From DASWOJ01 sp964250755 (GTDB lineage: Bacteria > Pseudomonadota > Alphaproteobacteria > Acetobacterales > Acetobacteraceae), in the NCBI GenBank assembly GCA_964250755.1, contig CAXUHB010000001.1, positions 1-64,000 of the forward strand: a stretch of DNA of 64,000 bases, read 5' to 3'. The position numbers were made by a program, and so were the translations under genes. Numbering within the stretch: position 1 is the stretch's first letter; every line of letters starts with the position of its first letter. The notes under the pieces are model-generated. The model was given only the letters and a program-made list of their open reading frames with translations, was not told where the DNA came from and did no database searches. Positions 56,320 to 64,000 of this stretch are shown one piece after another.

Positions 56320-58173
56320 ATGTCCGGCATGAGACCTCTCGACACGTCCCCGGTGGCCGCCACCGGGCAGCCGCACCGCACAGGCTTCCAGACTGTGGCC
56401 TCCATGCTTCCCTATCTCTGGCCGAAGGGGGAGATTGGGGCGCACGTGCGCGTCGTGCTGGCCGTCATCATGCTGGTGCTGGCCAAGGTGGCGACGGTTT
56501 ACATCCCAATCGTTTATTCGCAGGCGGTGGACGCCCTTGCGCCGCGGGACAACCCCCTGACGATCCCGCTCGGCCTCATTATCGCCTATGCGCTGCTGCG
56601 CGTCGCATCCGCCGGGTTTGCAGAGCTGCGGGACGCCGTGTTCGCCTCGGTCCAGCAGGCCACGGTCCGCAAGGTCGCGCTGCAGACCTTCAAGCATCTG
56701 CACAATCTGTCGCTGCGCTTCCACCTGGACCGCCAGACCGGCGGCCTGTCCCGCAGCATCGAGCGCGGAACGGCGGGGATCGAGGCCGTGCTGCGGCTGG
56801 CCGTGTTCAACATCATCCCGACGCTGCTGGAGGTGCTGCTGGTCACGGCCATCCTGTGGAAGCTGTTTGACTGGCGCTTCGCCGCCGTCACGTTCACGGC
56901 GGTCGTCCTTTACATCGGCTTCACCTTCGCCTTTACCAACTGGCGCGTCCGCTTCCGCCGGCTCATGAACGACACGGACTCCGAGGCGCAGACCCGGGCC
57001 GTGGACAGCTTGCTGAATTTCGAGACCGTCAAGTATTTCGGCAACGAGGCGCACGAGGCCCGGCGCTTCGACGAGTCCCGCGCCCGCTACGAGCGTGCTG
57101 CGGTCAAAAGCCAGGTCACGCTCAACATGCTCAACCTCGGTCAGGCCGTCATCATCGCGCTGGGCCTGGGCTTGGTGATGTTGATGGCCGCCAATGGCGT
57201 GCAGGACCGGTCCATGACGGTCGGCCAGTTCGTGCTGGTCAACACCTACCTGATGCAGCTCTACCAGCCCTTGAACTTTCTGGGCTTCGTGTATCGGGAG
57301 ATCAAGCAGGGCCTGGTGGACATGGAGCAGATGTTCCGCCTGATGTCCGTCAACCAGGAGGTTGCTGACCGTCCGGGCGCCGTCGTGCTGCCCGCCCGGC
57401 CCGCGCCGGGGCACGAGGGGACCGTTGCCTTCCGGGACGTGCATTTCGGCTACAATGCCAACCGGGAGATCCTGCGCGGCGTCAGCTTCACGGCGCCTGC
57501 AGGGTCCAAGCTGGCGGTGGTCGGGCCGACTGGGGCGGGCAAGAGCACCATCAGCCGCCTGCTGTTCCGCTTCTACGACGTGTCGGAGGGGGCGGTGGAG
57601 ATTGACGGCGTGGATGTGCGCGACATGGCGCAGACCAGCCTGCGCGCCGCCATCGGCGTGGTGCCGCAGGACACCGTGCTGTTCAACGACACCATCGGCT
57701 ACAACATTGCCTATGGGCGCCCCGGCGCCAGCCAGGCGGAGATTGAGCAGGCGGCGAAGCTGGCGCAGGTCCATGATTTCGTGCTGCGGATGCCGGAGGG
57801 TTACAACACCCGGGTAGGGGAGCGCGGGCTGAAGCTGTCCGGCGGCGAGAAGCAGCGCGTCGCCATCGCCCGCACCATTCTGAAGGACCCGCGCATCCTG
57901 ATCCTGGACGAAGCGACGAGCGCGCTGGACAGCCGGACGGAGCACGAGATCGAGCAGGCGCTGCGGACGGTGGCCGCCAACCGCACCACCATCGTCATCG
58001 CCCACCGCCTGTCCACAGTGGTGGACGCCGACGAGATACTGGTGCTGCAGGAAGGGCGGGTGGCCGAGCGCGGCACCCATGCCGCGTTGCTGGCCCAGGA
58101 CGGGCTGTATGCCCGGATGTGGGCGATGCAGGCGGAGCAGGGCGAGGCCGTGGAGGCCGTGGCCGCGCAGTAG
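56320..58173 (+). CDS. Atm1/ABCB7-type ABC exporter
   Basis: 617 residues. One membrane domain of six helices (about 35-335) and one nucleotide-binding domain: Walker A GPTGAGKST (403-411), signature LSGGEKQR (about 506), Walker B LILDEATSALD (about 527) and the H-loop AHRLST. The segment LNFETVKYFGNEAHEARRFD is typical of the Atm1 group, which exports glutathione-linked sulfur or metal compounds; the bacterial member is linked to heavy-metal relief. Works as a homodimer in the inner membrane. An ATG at 56329 is an alternative start. Confidence 0.92.
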   Translation: MSGMRPLDTSPVAATGQPHRTGFQTVASMLPYLWPKGEIGAHVRVVLAVIMLVLAKVATVYIPIVYSQAVDALAPRDNPLTIPLGLIIAYALLRVASAGFAELRDAVFASVQQATVRKVALQTFKHLHNLSLRFHLDRQTGGLSRSIERGTAGIEAVLRLAVFNIIPTLLEVLLVTAILWKLFDWRFAAVTFTAVVLYIGFTFAFTNWRVRFRRLMNDTDSEAQTRAVDSLLNFETVKYFGNEAHEARRFDESRARYERAAVKSQVTLNMLNLGQAVIIALGLGLVMLMAANGVQDRSMTVGQFVLVNTYLMQLYQPLNFLGFVYREIKQGLVDMEQMFRLMSVNQEVADRPGAVVLPARPAPGHEGTVAFRDVHFGYNANREILRGVSFTAPAGSKLAVVGPTGAGKSTISRLLFRFYDVSEGAVEIDGVDVRDMAQTSLRAAIGVVPQDTVLFNDTIGYNIAYGRPGASQAEIEQAAKLAQVHDFVLRMPEGYNTRVGERGLKLSGGEKQRVAIARTILKDPRILILDEATSALDSRTEHEIEQALRTVAANRTTIVIAHRLSTVVDADEILVLQEGRVAERGTHAALLAQDGLYARMWAMQAEQGEAVEAVAAQ

Positions 58174-58249
58174 CGGCCTCGTGAAGCTGGCCGCGCTAGG
58201 GTTGGATGGGGCAGGGGCGTCGCCATCTCACGCGAAAGGAGTCCTGCCC

Positions 58250-58537
58250 ATGCCAAACGAGACCAGCGGTGCCCGTCCCGGCCCAGCCGAAGCGCCCCCC
58301 GCCGACCTGAGCCATGCCGGCGCGGCCGTGGACAAGGCCATCGAGTACATGATGGGCCAGAACCTGAGCGCCCTGGCCATCGCCTCCGCATTGCTGGGCG
58401 GGTCCTTGGGATTGCTGGCGCGCACGATGGGCGATGACGCGATCGTCGGCGTGCTGCAGAATGCAGTCAGCAGCATACGCTCCGGTGAGCTGCGGGCAGA
58501 GCATGGCCCGCATGAGGGCACGTCCGGGCGGGCCTGA
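58250..58537 (+). CDS. Small hydrophobic protein of unknown function
   Basis: 95 residues from ATG 58250 with AAAGGAG eight bases upstream. A polar Pro-rich N-terminus, then AAVDKAIEYMMGQNLSALAI and a hydrophobic stretch (about 47-62), then a polar tail. Possibly a peripheral or single-pass membrane protein. Family not recognised. Confidence 0.65.
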   Translation: MPNETSGARPGPAEAPPADLSHAGAAVDKAIEYMMGQNLSALAIASALLGGSLGLLARTMGDDAIVGVLQNAVSSIRSGELRAEHGPHEGTSGRA

Positions 58538-58650
58538 CTTGGACGCGCTGTTGATCCGGACAAATCGTTACAGTCGGGGCGGCTGACACGGGCGGGCCGG
58601 TGTGCGCCCATTCCCCTGCCGCACTGAAGCGGCCTCCCGGGGTGTCGTGC

Positions 58651-60172
58651 ATGGCTGTCCGCCTCCTTGCCGTGCTCGCGATGTTGGTCCCGCTGGCCGC
58701 ATATGGCCAGCGTCCAGCTTCCATCTCTCCCCAAAATCCCGCACCGGCCGCAGCCGCTCCCGCGTCGCCGCGACCTCCGGGGCCGGGCGCGGCTGACAGG
58801 CTGACAGGCTGACGGAGCAGCGGGTCGAGCTGCCCGGCGGCCTCCTGGCGTTCCATGCCCTTGTGAGCAGCCACCGCATCAGCGATGGTGCGGGGGCGGC
58901 AGAGGCGGACGTGGTGACGACCGCGTTCATGTTGGACGGTGCGCCGCCAGTCAGTCGGCCCGTGACGTTTGCCGTCAATGGCGGCCCGGGCGCGGGGGCG
59001 GCGTGGCTGAACCTGCTGGCGCTTGGCCCTTGGCGCATCGCCCTGCCGCAGGATGGCATGTTGTCCCCAAGCATGTCCCCGGCTCTGGTCCCCAATGCCG
59101 AGACCTGGCTGGCGTTCACCGACCTGGTGTTCATTGACCCGCCCGGTACCGGCTACAGCCGCCTGCTGAGCACGACGGATGGCGGCGCCGCCGCATCTGG
59201 TCCAGCAACGGCGAAATTCCGTTGCTGGCCGGGGTGATGCGCCGCTGGCTGGAGTCCAATGGGCGGCTGGCCAGCCCCAAGCTGCTGGTGGGAGAAAGCT
59301 ACGGCGGCTTCCGCGGCCCCCGGCTGGCCCGCGCGCTGGTGGACCAGGGCGTTGCGCTGCGCGGGATGCTGCTGCTGTCGCCTGTGCTGAATTTCAACAA
59401 TCGGGCCTTCGAGTGGGAGCCGTATGGCTACCTGACGCGCTTGCCGACGATGGCCGCGGCCCAGCGCAAGGCGGCGTCACGGGACGAGGTGGCGGATGCT
59501 GAGGCCTATGCCACTGGCGACTACCTGCAGGACTTCCTGCGCGGCCCCGTCGACGCCGCCGCGGTCCGGCGCATGTCGGAGCGGGTCACGGCACCGACGG
59601 GCTTGCCGCCCGACCTGGTGCAGCGCCGGGGCGGGCGGGTGGACTGGCTGACGGAGCGGCGGGAGCGGGAGCCTGGGCGGATCGCCAGCTCCTACGCCCT
59701 GTCCGTCACGGCGCTGGACCCCTCGCCCGACACAGTGTTCACGGAGGCTCCGGACGCGGTGACGGACGCGCTGCGCCCGGCGGTGGGGGAGGCCGCGGCA
59801 GCGCTGTATGCCGACCGGTTGAGTTGGCGGCCCGAGGGGGCGCCCGCGCCACAGTATCAGTTGCTCAACGACGCCCTGTTCCGTGCCTGGACCTGCAGCA
59901 CGCAGCAGCAAGGGGCGCACAGCATCTCGGCGTTGCGGACCGCCCTGGCCTTCGACCCGCGGCTGCATGTGCTGGTCATGCACGGGCTGTATGACCTCGT
60001 GACGCCGTACTTCGCCAGCAGGATGATCCTGAACCAGTTGCCCGTAGCGTTCGCTGGACGCGCCCGGCTGATGGCAGTGCCGGGCGGGCACATGTTCTAC
60101 GTCCGGGACGCCGCACGGGCGGTGCTGCGGGACGAGGGGCAGGCGTTGGTATTGGAAGCAAGCGCGCCGTAG
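58651..60172 (+). pseudogene. S10 serine carboxypeptidase-like gene, broken by two frameshifts
   Basis: A signal-bearing start (MAVRLLAVLAMLVPLAA) leads into a frame that stops at 58810-58812, because an 8-bp tandem duplication shifts it. The second frame carries NGGPGAG and PPGTGYSRLL; it is lost again near 59181-59195, and the third frame resumes RRIWSSNGEIPLLAGVM and continues with GESYGG (nucleophile Ser), HGLYDLVTPY (Asp) and PGGHMFYV (His) to 60172. All catalytic residues survive, so the loss is recent. Deleting one repeat unit restores the first junction (AADRLTEQRVELPGG). Confidence 0.85.
58792..58815 (+). repeat. Three 8-bp tandem units causing a frameshift
   Basis: GCTGACAG, GCTGACAG, GCTGACGG at 58792, 58800 and 58808 inside the S10 carboxypeptidase gene. 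Two units would keep the frame open. Confidence 0.85.
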
Positions 60173-60273
60173 CGGCGGCGTCCCGCTGACGTGCCGGGCT
60201 ATGGGACACCAGCATCAGGGCTGATGCGGCGTGCCCTGGATCGGCGCACCTTGGCGGCTGCCCTGGACAGCAA

Positions 60274-60304
60274 AACGCCCTCCGGGACATTCCTGGAGGG
60301 CGTT
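60274..60304 (-). terminator. Rho-independent terminator of the DUF1127 gene
   Basis: Perfect 10-bp stem AACGCCCTCC / GGAGGGCGTT. On the minus strand it ends in GTTTTG, about 45 bases past the stop of the leftward gene. Confidence 0.85.
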
Positions 60305-60349
60305 GCACGCCTGGCATCATCTGGTCCTGCCTGGACCAGCCGGCATCAA

Positions 60350-60649
60350 TTAGGCTGCGTAGCTGCCGATGCGCCGGCGGCTGTCAGCGAAGCGCGGGTC
60401 GAACACGCGGCCGAGTTCGTTGCGGTTCAAGCCGATGTCGGCCAGTTCGCGGTCGGTCAAGGTGGACAACTCATCCAACACGGCGCGGCGCCGGGGCAGG
60501 CTGGCCAGATGGGCGGCTGCTGCACGAAGGCGTCCGAACAGGCCAACCGGTGCCGGGCGCGGCGCAGCGGCCTCGACGCTAGGGGTGCGATAGGTCAGGC
60601 TGTCGGACATCAGGAGCGCGATATGCTCCTTGGTAAGCGGGGCGTTCAT
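60350..60649 (-). CDS. DUF1127 protein
   Basis: 99 residues with an unstructured N-terminus and the C-terminal DUF1127 core RRRAVLDELSTLTDRELADI then GLNRNELGRVFDP. Small Arg-rich proteins of this family in alphaproteobacteria bind RNA or affect phosphate and carbon metabolism. ATG 60649 follows GAGGA. Has its own terminator; divergent from the aminopeptidase gene. Confidence 0.88.
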   Translation of the reverse strand: MNAPLTKEHIALLMSDSLTYRTPSVEAAAPRPAPVGLFGRLRAAAAHLASLPRRRAVLDELSTLTDRELADIGLNRNELGRVFDPRFADSRRRIGSYAA

Positions 60650-60837
60650 AATAGTCCTCAATTGGTTGCTTCACCAAGCCGGGCGGCCCTCCCGGGCCCT
60701 CACCACTTGGCGACACCGTAGTATATGACGACGCTCCGCTGCGGTGCAGCACGCTAAGCCCGGCCACCAGACATGCTTTCAGCACATGGATCAGTGATGA
60801 GCTATGCAATTATGAAGATAATGTGATGGGGACAACC

Positions 60838-62616
60838 ATGCAGCGGGCATACGCCCGGCTGGCCGCACTTCGGTCAGAGATGGCCGGCCTCGGGCTGGAC
60901 GCCTTCCTGGTGCCGCGCTCCGATGAGCATCTGGGCGAGTATGTCCCGCCCTGCGCCGAACGGCTGGCATGGTTGACTGGGTTCACTGGCAGCGCCGGAC
61001 TGGCCATCGTGTTGCGGGACCAGGCGGCGGTGTTCACCGATGGGCGCTACACTCTGCAGCTTGCGGCGCAGACGGACGCGGCTGCCTTCAAGCTTCTGCA
61101 CGTCACCGAAAAGCCGCCGCAGGAGTGGCTGGCGGCGGCGCTGCCGGGTGGGCGCGTCGGCTACGATCCCTGGCTGATCAGCGAGGAGGGGCTGCGCCGC
61201 TACGCCGACGCCAGGCTGCGGATGGAGCCAGTGGCGGGGAACCCGCTGGACGCCGCCTGGACCAGCCGGCCGCCGCCGCCCTGCGCGCCTGCGGCGCCGC
61301 ATCCCTTGGAGTTTGCCGGGGTGCCATCCGCGGCCAAGCGTGCAGAGGCCGGGGCGGTGCTGCGGGCTGCGGGACAGGATGCGGCAGTCATCACTGACCC
61401 CGCCTCGCTCTGCTGGTTGCTGAACCTGCGCGGGGGGGACGTGGCCTACACGCCTTTCGCGCTCGGCTTCGTGCTGCTGCGTGCGGACGGCACGGCGTCC
61501 CTGTTCATGGACCCGGCGAAGTTGGATGCGGCGGCGCGGGATTGGCTTGGCCTGGATGTGGCGCTGCGTCCGCGTGAGGCGATAGTGGACGCGCTGGCCG
61601 GGCTGCGCGGGCTGCGCGTGCGGGTGGACGCCGCGGGGTCGGCGGCGTGGTTCGCCCAGACCTTGCGCGCGGCAGGGGCCACCGTGGTGGACGGCCCTGA
61701 CCCTTGCACGCTGCCGAAAGCCTGCAAGAACCTGGTGGAGCAGGCCGGCGCCCGCGCTGCCCACCGGCGCGACGCCACGGCGCTGTGCCTCTTCCTGCAC
61801 TGGCTGGATGGACGGCCCGCCACAACCGAGGTTGCCGCCGCCCGGCGGCTGGTGACCTTCCGGCAAGCTGCGCCGGAGTTCCGGGGCGAGAGCTTTCCCG
61901 CCATCTCCGGCGCCGGGGAGGACGGGGCCATCATCCACTACCGGGCCATGCCGGACACCGACCGTCCGTTGCGGGCGGATGAAACCTACTTGGTGGACAG
62001 CGGCGCGCAATATCCCGACGGCACCACCGACGTGACCCGCACAGTCTGGACCGGCCCGGGTACCCCGCCTGCCGAAGTGCGGGACCGCTTCACGCGCGTG
62101 CTGCAGGGCCACATCGCCATCGCGTCGGCGCTGTTCCCCGCCGGGGTATGCGGCCCGCATCTGGACGCGCTAGCCCGGCGGGCGCTGTGGCAAGTTGGGC
62201 TAGACTACGACCACGGAACCGGGCACGGCGTCGGCAGCTACCTGTCCGTGCATGAAGGTCCCTGCGGCGTGTCCCGCACGGCCAAGCTGGTGCCGCTGCA
62301 AGCCGGGATGATCCTGTCCGATGAACCCGGTTTCTACCTGCCAGGCGCCTACGGCATTCGGCTGGAGAACCTGCTGCTGGTCCAGCCCGCTGACCTGCCC
62401 GGCGCTGGCAAGCCGTTCCTGCAGTTCGAGACGCTGACCCTGGCCCCCTTCGACCGGCGCCTGATCGAGCCGGGACTGCTGACCGCGGAGGAGCGCAGAT
62501 GGCTGGATGCCTACCATGCTCGGGTGCTGCGGGAGGTCGGGCCATTGCTGGAAGAAACGGTGCTGGATGGTGCGGCGCGGGAGTGGCTGGGGGTGGCCTG
62601 CGCGCCTTTGGTGTAG
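60838..62616 (+). CDS. Xaa-Pro aminopeptidase (aminopeptidase P, long form)
   Basis: 592 residues, the three-domain long form. N-terminal creatinase-like domains (LVPRSDEHLGEYVP, LTGFTGSAG, VFTDGRYTLQ, DPASLCWLLNLRG) and the C-terminal pita-bread metal domain with YLVDSGAQYPDGTTDVTRTV (two Asp), GTGHGVGSYLSVHEGP (His), SDEPGFY (Glu) and GIRLENL (Glu). Removes N-terminal residues before Pro in the cytoplasm. ATG 60838 has GGGGA upstream; GTG 60823 and ATG 60826 are alternatives. Confidence 0.93.
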   Translation: MQRAYARLAALRSEMAGLGLDAFLVPRSDEHLGEYVPPCAERLAWLTGFTGSAGLAIVLRDQAAVFTDGRYTLQLAAQTDAAAFKLLHVTEKPPQEWLAAALPGGRVGYDPWLISEEGLRRYADARLRMEPVAGNPLDAAWTSRPPPPCAPAAPHPLEFAGVPSAAKRAEAGAVLRAAGQDAAVITDPASLCWLLNLRGGDVAYTPFALGFVLLRADGTASLFMDPAKLDAAARDWLGLDVALRPREAIVDALAGLRGLRVRVDAAGSAAWFAQTLRAAGATVVDGPDPCTLPKACKNLVEQAGARAAHRRDATALCLFLHWLDGRPATTEVAAARRLVTFRQAAPEFRGESFPAISGAGEDGAIIHYRAMPDTDRPLRADETYLVDSGAQYPDGTTDVTRTVWTGPGTPPAEVRDRFTRVLQGHIAIASALFPAGVCGPHLDALARRALWQVGLDYDHGTGHGVGSYLSVHEGPCGVSRTAKLVPLQAGMILSDEPGFYLPGAYGIRLENLLLVQPADLPGAGKPFLQFETLTLAPFDRRLIEPGLLTAEERRWLDAYHARVLREVGPLLEETVLDGAAREWLGVACAPLV

Positions 62617-63039
62617 ATTGGGCGGCGGCCTGCCTGGCCGTCATTCTTGCTGGGCATCCGTGTGGTGCCGCCAGCCACTTGCTTGGACCATTCCATGTCA
62701 TTGCGAGGAGCGCAGCGAGGCGGCGACCCAGGGGGCGCCGGAGCGGTATTGGCGGTTCCTGGAGCGCCGCGCCGCTGCGCGGCTCGCGATGACGGAGTCT
62801 TGGTTGACGCGTGCTGCGTCCGGGACGCAACCGTCCTGTCCTGTTCCTGGAGAAGGGTGCCCAGGCAGGAGCGCTGCGTTGCCTGTCCCTGCGCTACCCC
62901 GGGGTTGTTCGGGCCTTAGGTTTACTCCCGGAACCCTCAGACCGACGTGAACAGGCAATGCCCAGGTTCAGCCGCCGTGCATGTTGCGGTTCGTGCAGGC
63001 TTGTCAGGCGGCATTGTTGCAGGGGGCAAGCCGCTGCTG
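62617..63039. other. About 420 bp intergenic, no gene seen
   Basis: Between convergent aminopeptidase and DoxX genes. It contains the 97-bp palindromic element at 62697-62793; no coding region or RNA gene is supported in the remainder. Confidence 0.6.
62697..62793. repeat. 97-bp element with imperfect inverted ends, copy 2 of the GTCATTGCGAGG family
   Basis: The left end GTCATTGCGAGGAGCGCAGC and the inverted right end CGCTGCGCGGCTCGCGATGA match at about 18 of 21 positions. The left end is the same motif as at 51066. It has the look of a small non-autonomous palindromic element. Confidence 0.75.
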
Positions 63040-63543
63040 TCAGGCATCCCGCCCGCGCGCGGCATCAATGGATAGGGGGCCGCTGCCCCGCATCGCAACG
63101 GCCACGCACAGCAGCATCCACATGAGCGGATACTCCATGCCGCGCCCGCTCCAGAACCAGCCAGCCGGCATGTGGACCAGGAACGCCGCGACCGCGAGCA
63201 GCACCCCCGCCGCCAGTGCCGCCGGGCGGGTGAACACGCCGAGCACGATGCACAGGCCGCCGAAGAACTCGGTTGCGCCGACCAAGTAAGCCAGCGGCAG
63301 CGGCGGCTGCAGGCCCAGCCGGGCGAACCCCGCCGCAGTCTCCGCAATGTTGCCCCCTGCAAAGCCGAACAGCTTCTGCGCCCCGTGCGGCATCAGAAAC
63401 GCCCCGGTGGCGACCCGCACCAGCGGGTAGGCCAGCGGCTGCAGGCGGGCATACACGGGATCGAGCATGGGAAGGCGGGAGGGGGGCAGGCCAGGGGTGG
63501 CGGTATTGGCGGCGATGTCGGGCAAGCTAATCTCCTGGGTCAT
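63040..63543 (-). CDS. DoxX-family membrane protein
   Basis: 167 residues with four membrane helices; typical segments are RVATGAFLMPHGAQKLFGF and LVGATEFFGGLCIVLGVFTR. Members of the family are quinone-linked or redox-associated, mostly uncharacterised. It overlaps the upstream acyltransferase gene by 17 bases, so the two are co-transcribed. Confidence 0.88.
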   Translation of the reverse strand: MTQEISLPDIAANTATPGLPPSRLPMLDPVYARLQPLAYPLVRVATGAFLMPHGAQKLFGFAGGNIAETAAGFARLGLQPPLPLAYLVGATEFFGGLCIVLGVFTRPAALAAGVLLAVAAFLVHMPAGWFWSGRGMEYPLMWMLLCVAVAMRGSGPLSIDAARGRDA

Positions 63544-64000
63544 GCTTCTCGCAGAATTCGGCGGCGCCCAGCCTTCGGAAGTCCTGCATTGCCGCCCCGA
63601 TGCGTTCGTGCGGCCAGTCCCACCAGGCGATGCGGTGCAGCGCGGCGACTTGTCGTTCCGGAAAGCGGAGGCGCAGCGTCCGCGCAGGGTTGCCTACGAC
63701 GACCGCGAAGGGCGGCACGTCCTTGGTGACGATGGCGCCCGCGCCCACCGCCGCCCCGGTGCCGACGTTGCGGCCGGGCAGCACGATGGCGCCATGGCCT
63801 ATCCAGACATCATGGCCCAGCGTCACCGGGCTGGACCGCCGCCAGTCAAAAAAGTCCGGGTCGTCCGGCCCCAACCCGTAGGCGCTGCTGCGGTATCCCA
63901 CGTGGCTCAGCATCACGCGGTCCAGCGGGTGGTTGCCCGGGTTGATCCGGGTGTGCGCGGCGATGGAGCAGAACTTGCCGACCTCCGTATGGATGATGTC
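63527..64000 (-). CDS. Hexapeptide-repeat acyltransferase, phosphonate-metabolism type, partial
   Basis: 157 residues to the right edge, open at the 5' end. Left-handed beta-helix repeats and the segments VGKFCSIAAHTRINPGNHPL, LGHDVWIGHGAIVLPGRNVG and VTKDVPPFAVVVGNPARTLR match the hexapeptide transferases found with phn genes (xenobiotic acetyltransferase-like). The acceptor is unknown. Other phn genes, if any, would lie beyond the window. Confidence 0.8.
   Translation of the reverse strand, partial: DIIHTEVGKFCSIAAHTRINPGNHPLDRVMLSHVGYRSSAYGLGPDDPDFFDWRRSSPVTLGHDVWIGHGAIVLPGRNVGTGAAVGAGAIVTKDVPPFAVVVGNPARTLRLRFPERQVAALHRIAWWDWPHERIGAAMQDFRRLGAAEFCEKHDPGD

Overview
The window is high-GC DNA (about 70 percent by eye) with the gene content of an alphaproteobacterium, probably Rhodospirillales and perhaps Acetobacteraceae (inference). 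The support is an AapJQM amino-acid transporter, a lysC/ubiG/ptsP neighbourhood, the run rodZ-ispG-hisS-prfA-prmC-DUF4167, a zinc-free type rpmJ, a fused indolepyruvate oxidoreductase and an Atm1-type exporter. No rRNA, tRNA, CRISPR array or intact insertion sequence was seen.

Layout. 1-2143: an amide-utilisation operon (fmdA, an FmdB-like zinc ribbon, amiE) that converges on a CbbQ/NorQ-CbbO/NorD chaperone pair (2176-5231). A 17-bp tandem repeat array lies upstream of that pair.

5470-16837 is the unusual part. The leftward operon encodes a SLOG-2TM (SLATT-like) membrane protein, a patatin phospholipase, three paralogous exported proteins sharing an FWxS-type motif, and a small disulfide-type exported protein. 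The rightward arm encodes a second SLOG/SLATT-like protein and a 1360-residue DUF4062-nSTAND-TM-TPR protein. I read this as a candidate, possibly undescribed, nucleotide-signal-driven membrane-attack or conflict system. No CD-NTase, caspase or reverse transcriptase is visible, so it does not match a canonical CBASS or retron.

16924-22421: phosphate-related genes (5'-nucleotidase family, purple-acid-phosphatase-like enzyme, Na/Pi cotransporter) with a rhomboid protease. 22536-23324: a decayed iron ABC-transporter operon. 23515-32031: acyl-CoA dehydrogenase, the indolepyruvate oxidoreductase with a divergent Lrp/AsnC regulator, MarC, a methyltransferase, a heme-oxygenase-like diiron protein and a zinc-ribbon membrane protein. 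32130-35819: aapJ-aapQ-orf142-aapM, with a low-GC orphan ORF placed exactly between the permeases and no ATPase gene.

35880-48440: a small membrane protein, a cupin, ptsP, an FMN oxidoreductase, lysC, ubiG, small unknown proteins, a TPR protein, glcF-glcE-glcD and rpmJ. 48691-56248: the conserved rodZ-ispG-hisS-prfA-prmC-DUF4167 run and a Nudix hydrolase. 56320-64000: the Atm1-type exporter, an inactivated S10 carboxypeptidase, a DUF1127 protein, aminopeptidase P, a DoxX protein and a partial hexapeptide acyltransferase.

Interspersed palindromes are common. Four intergenic sites carry an inverted pair of a GGGAGAGGG-type hairpin repeat, and two sites carry a GTCATTGCGAGGAGCG-type repeat.
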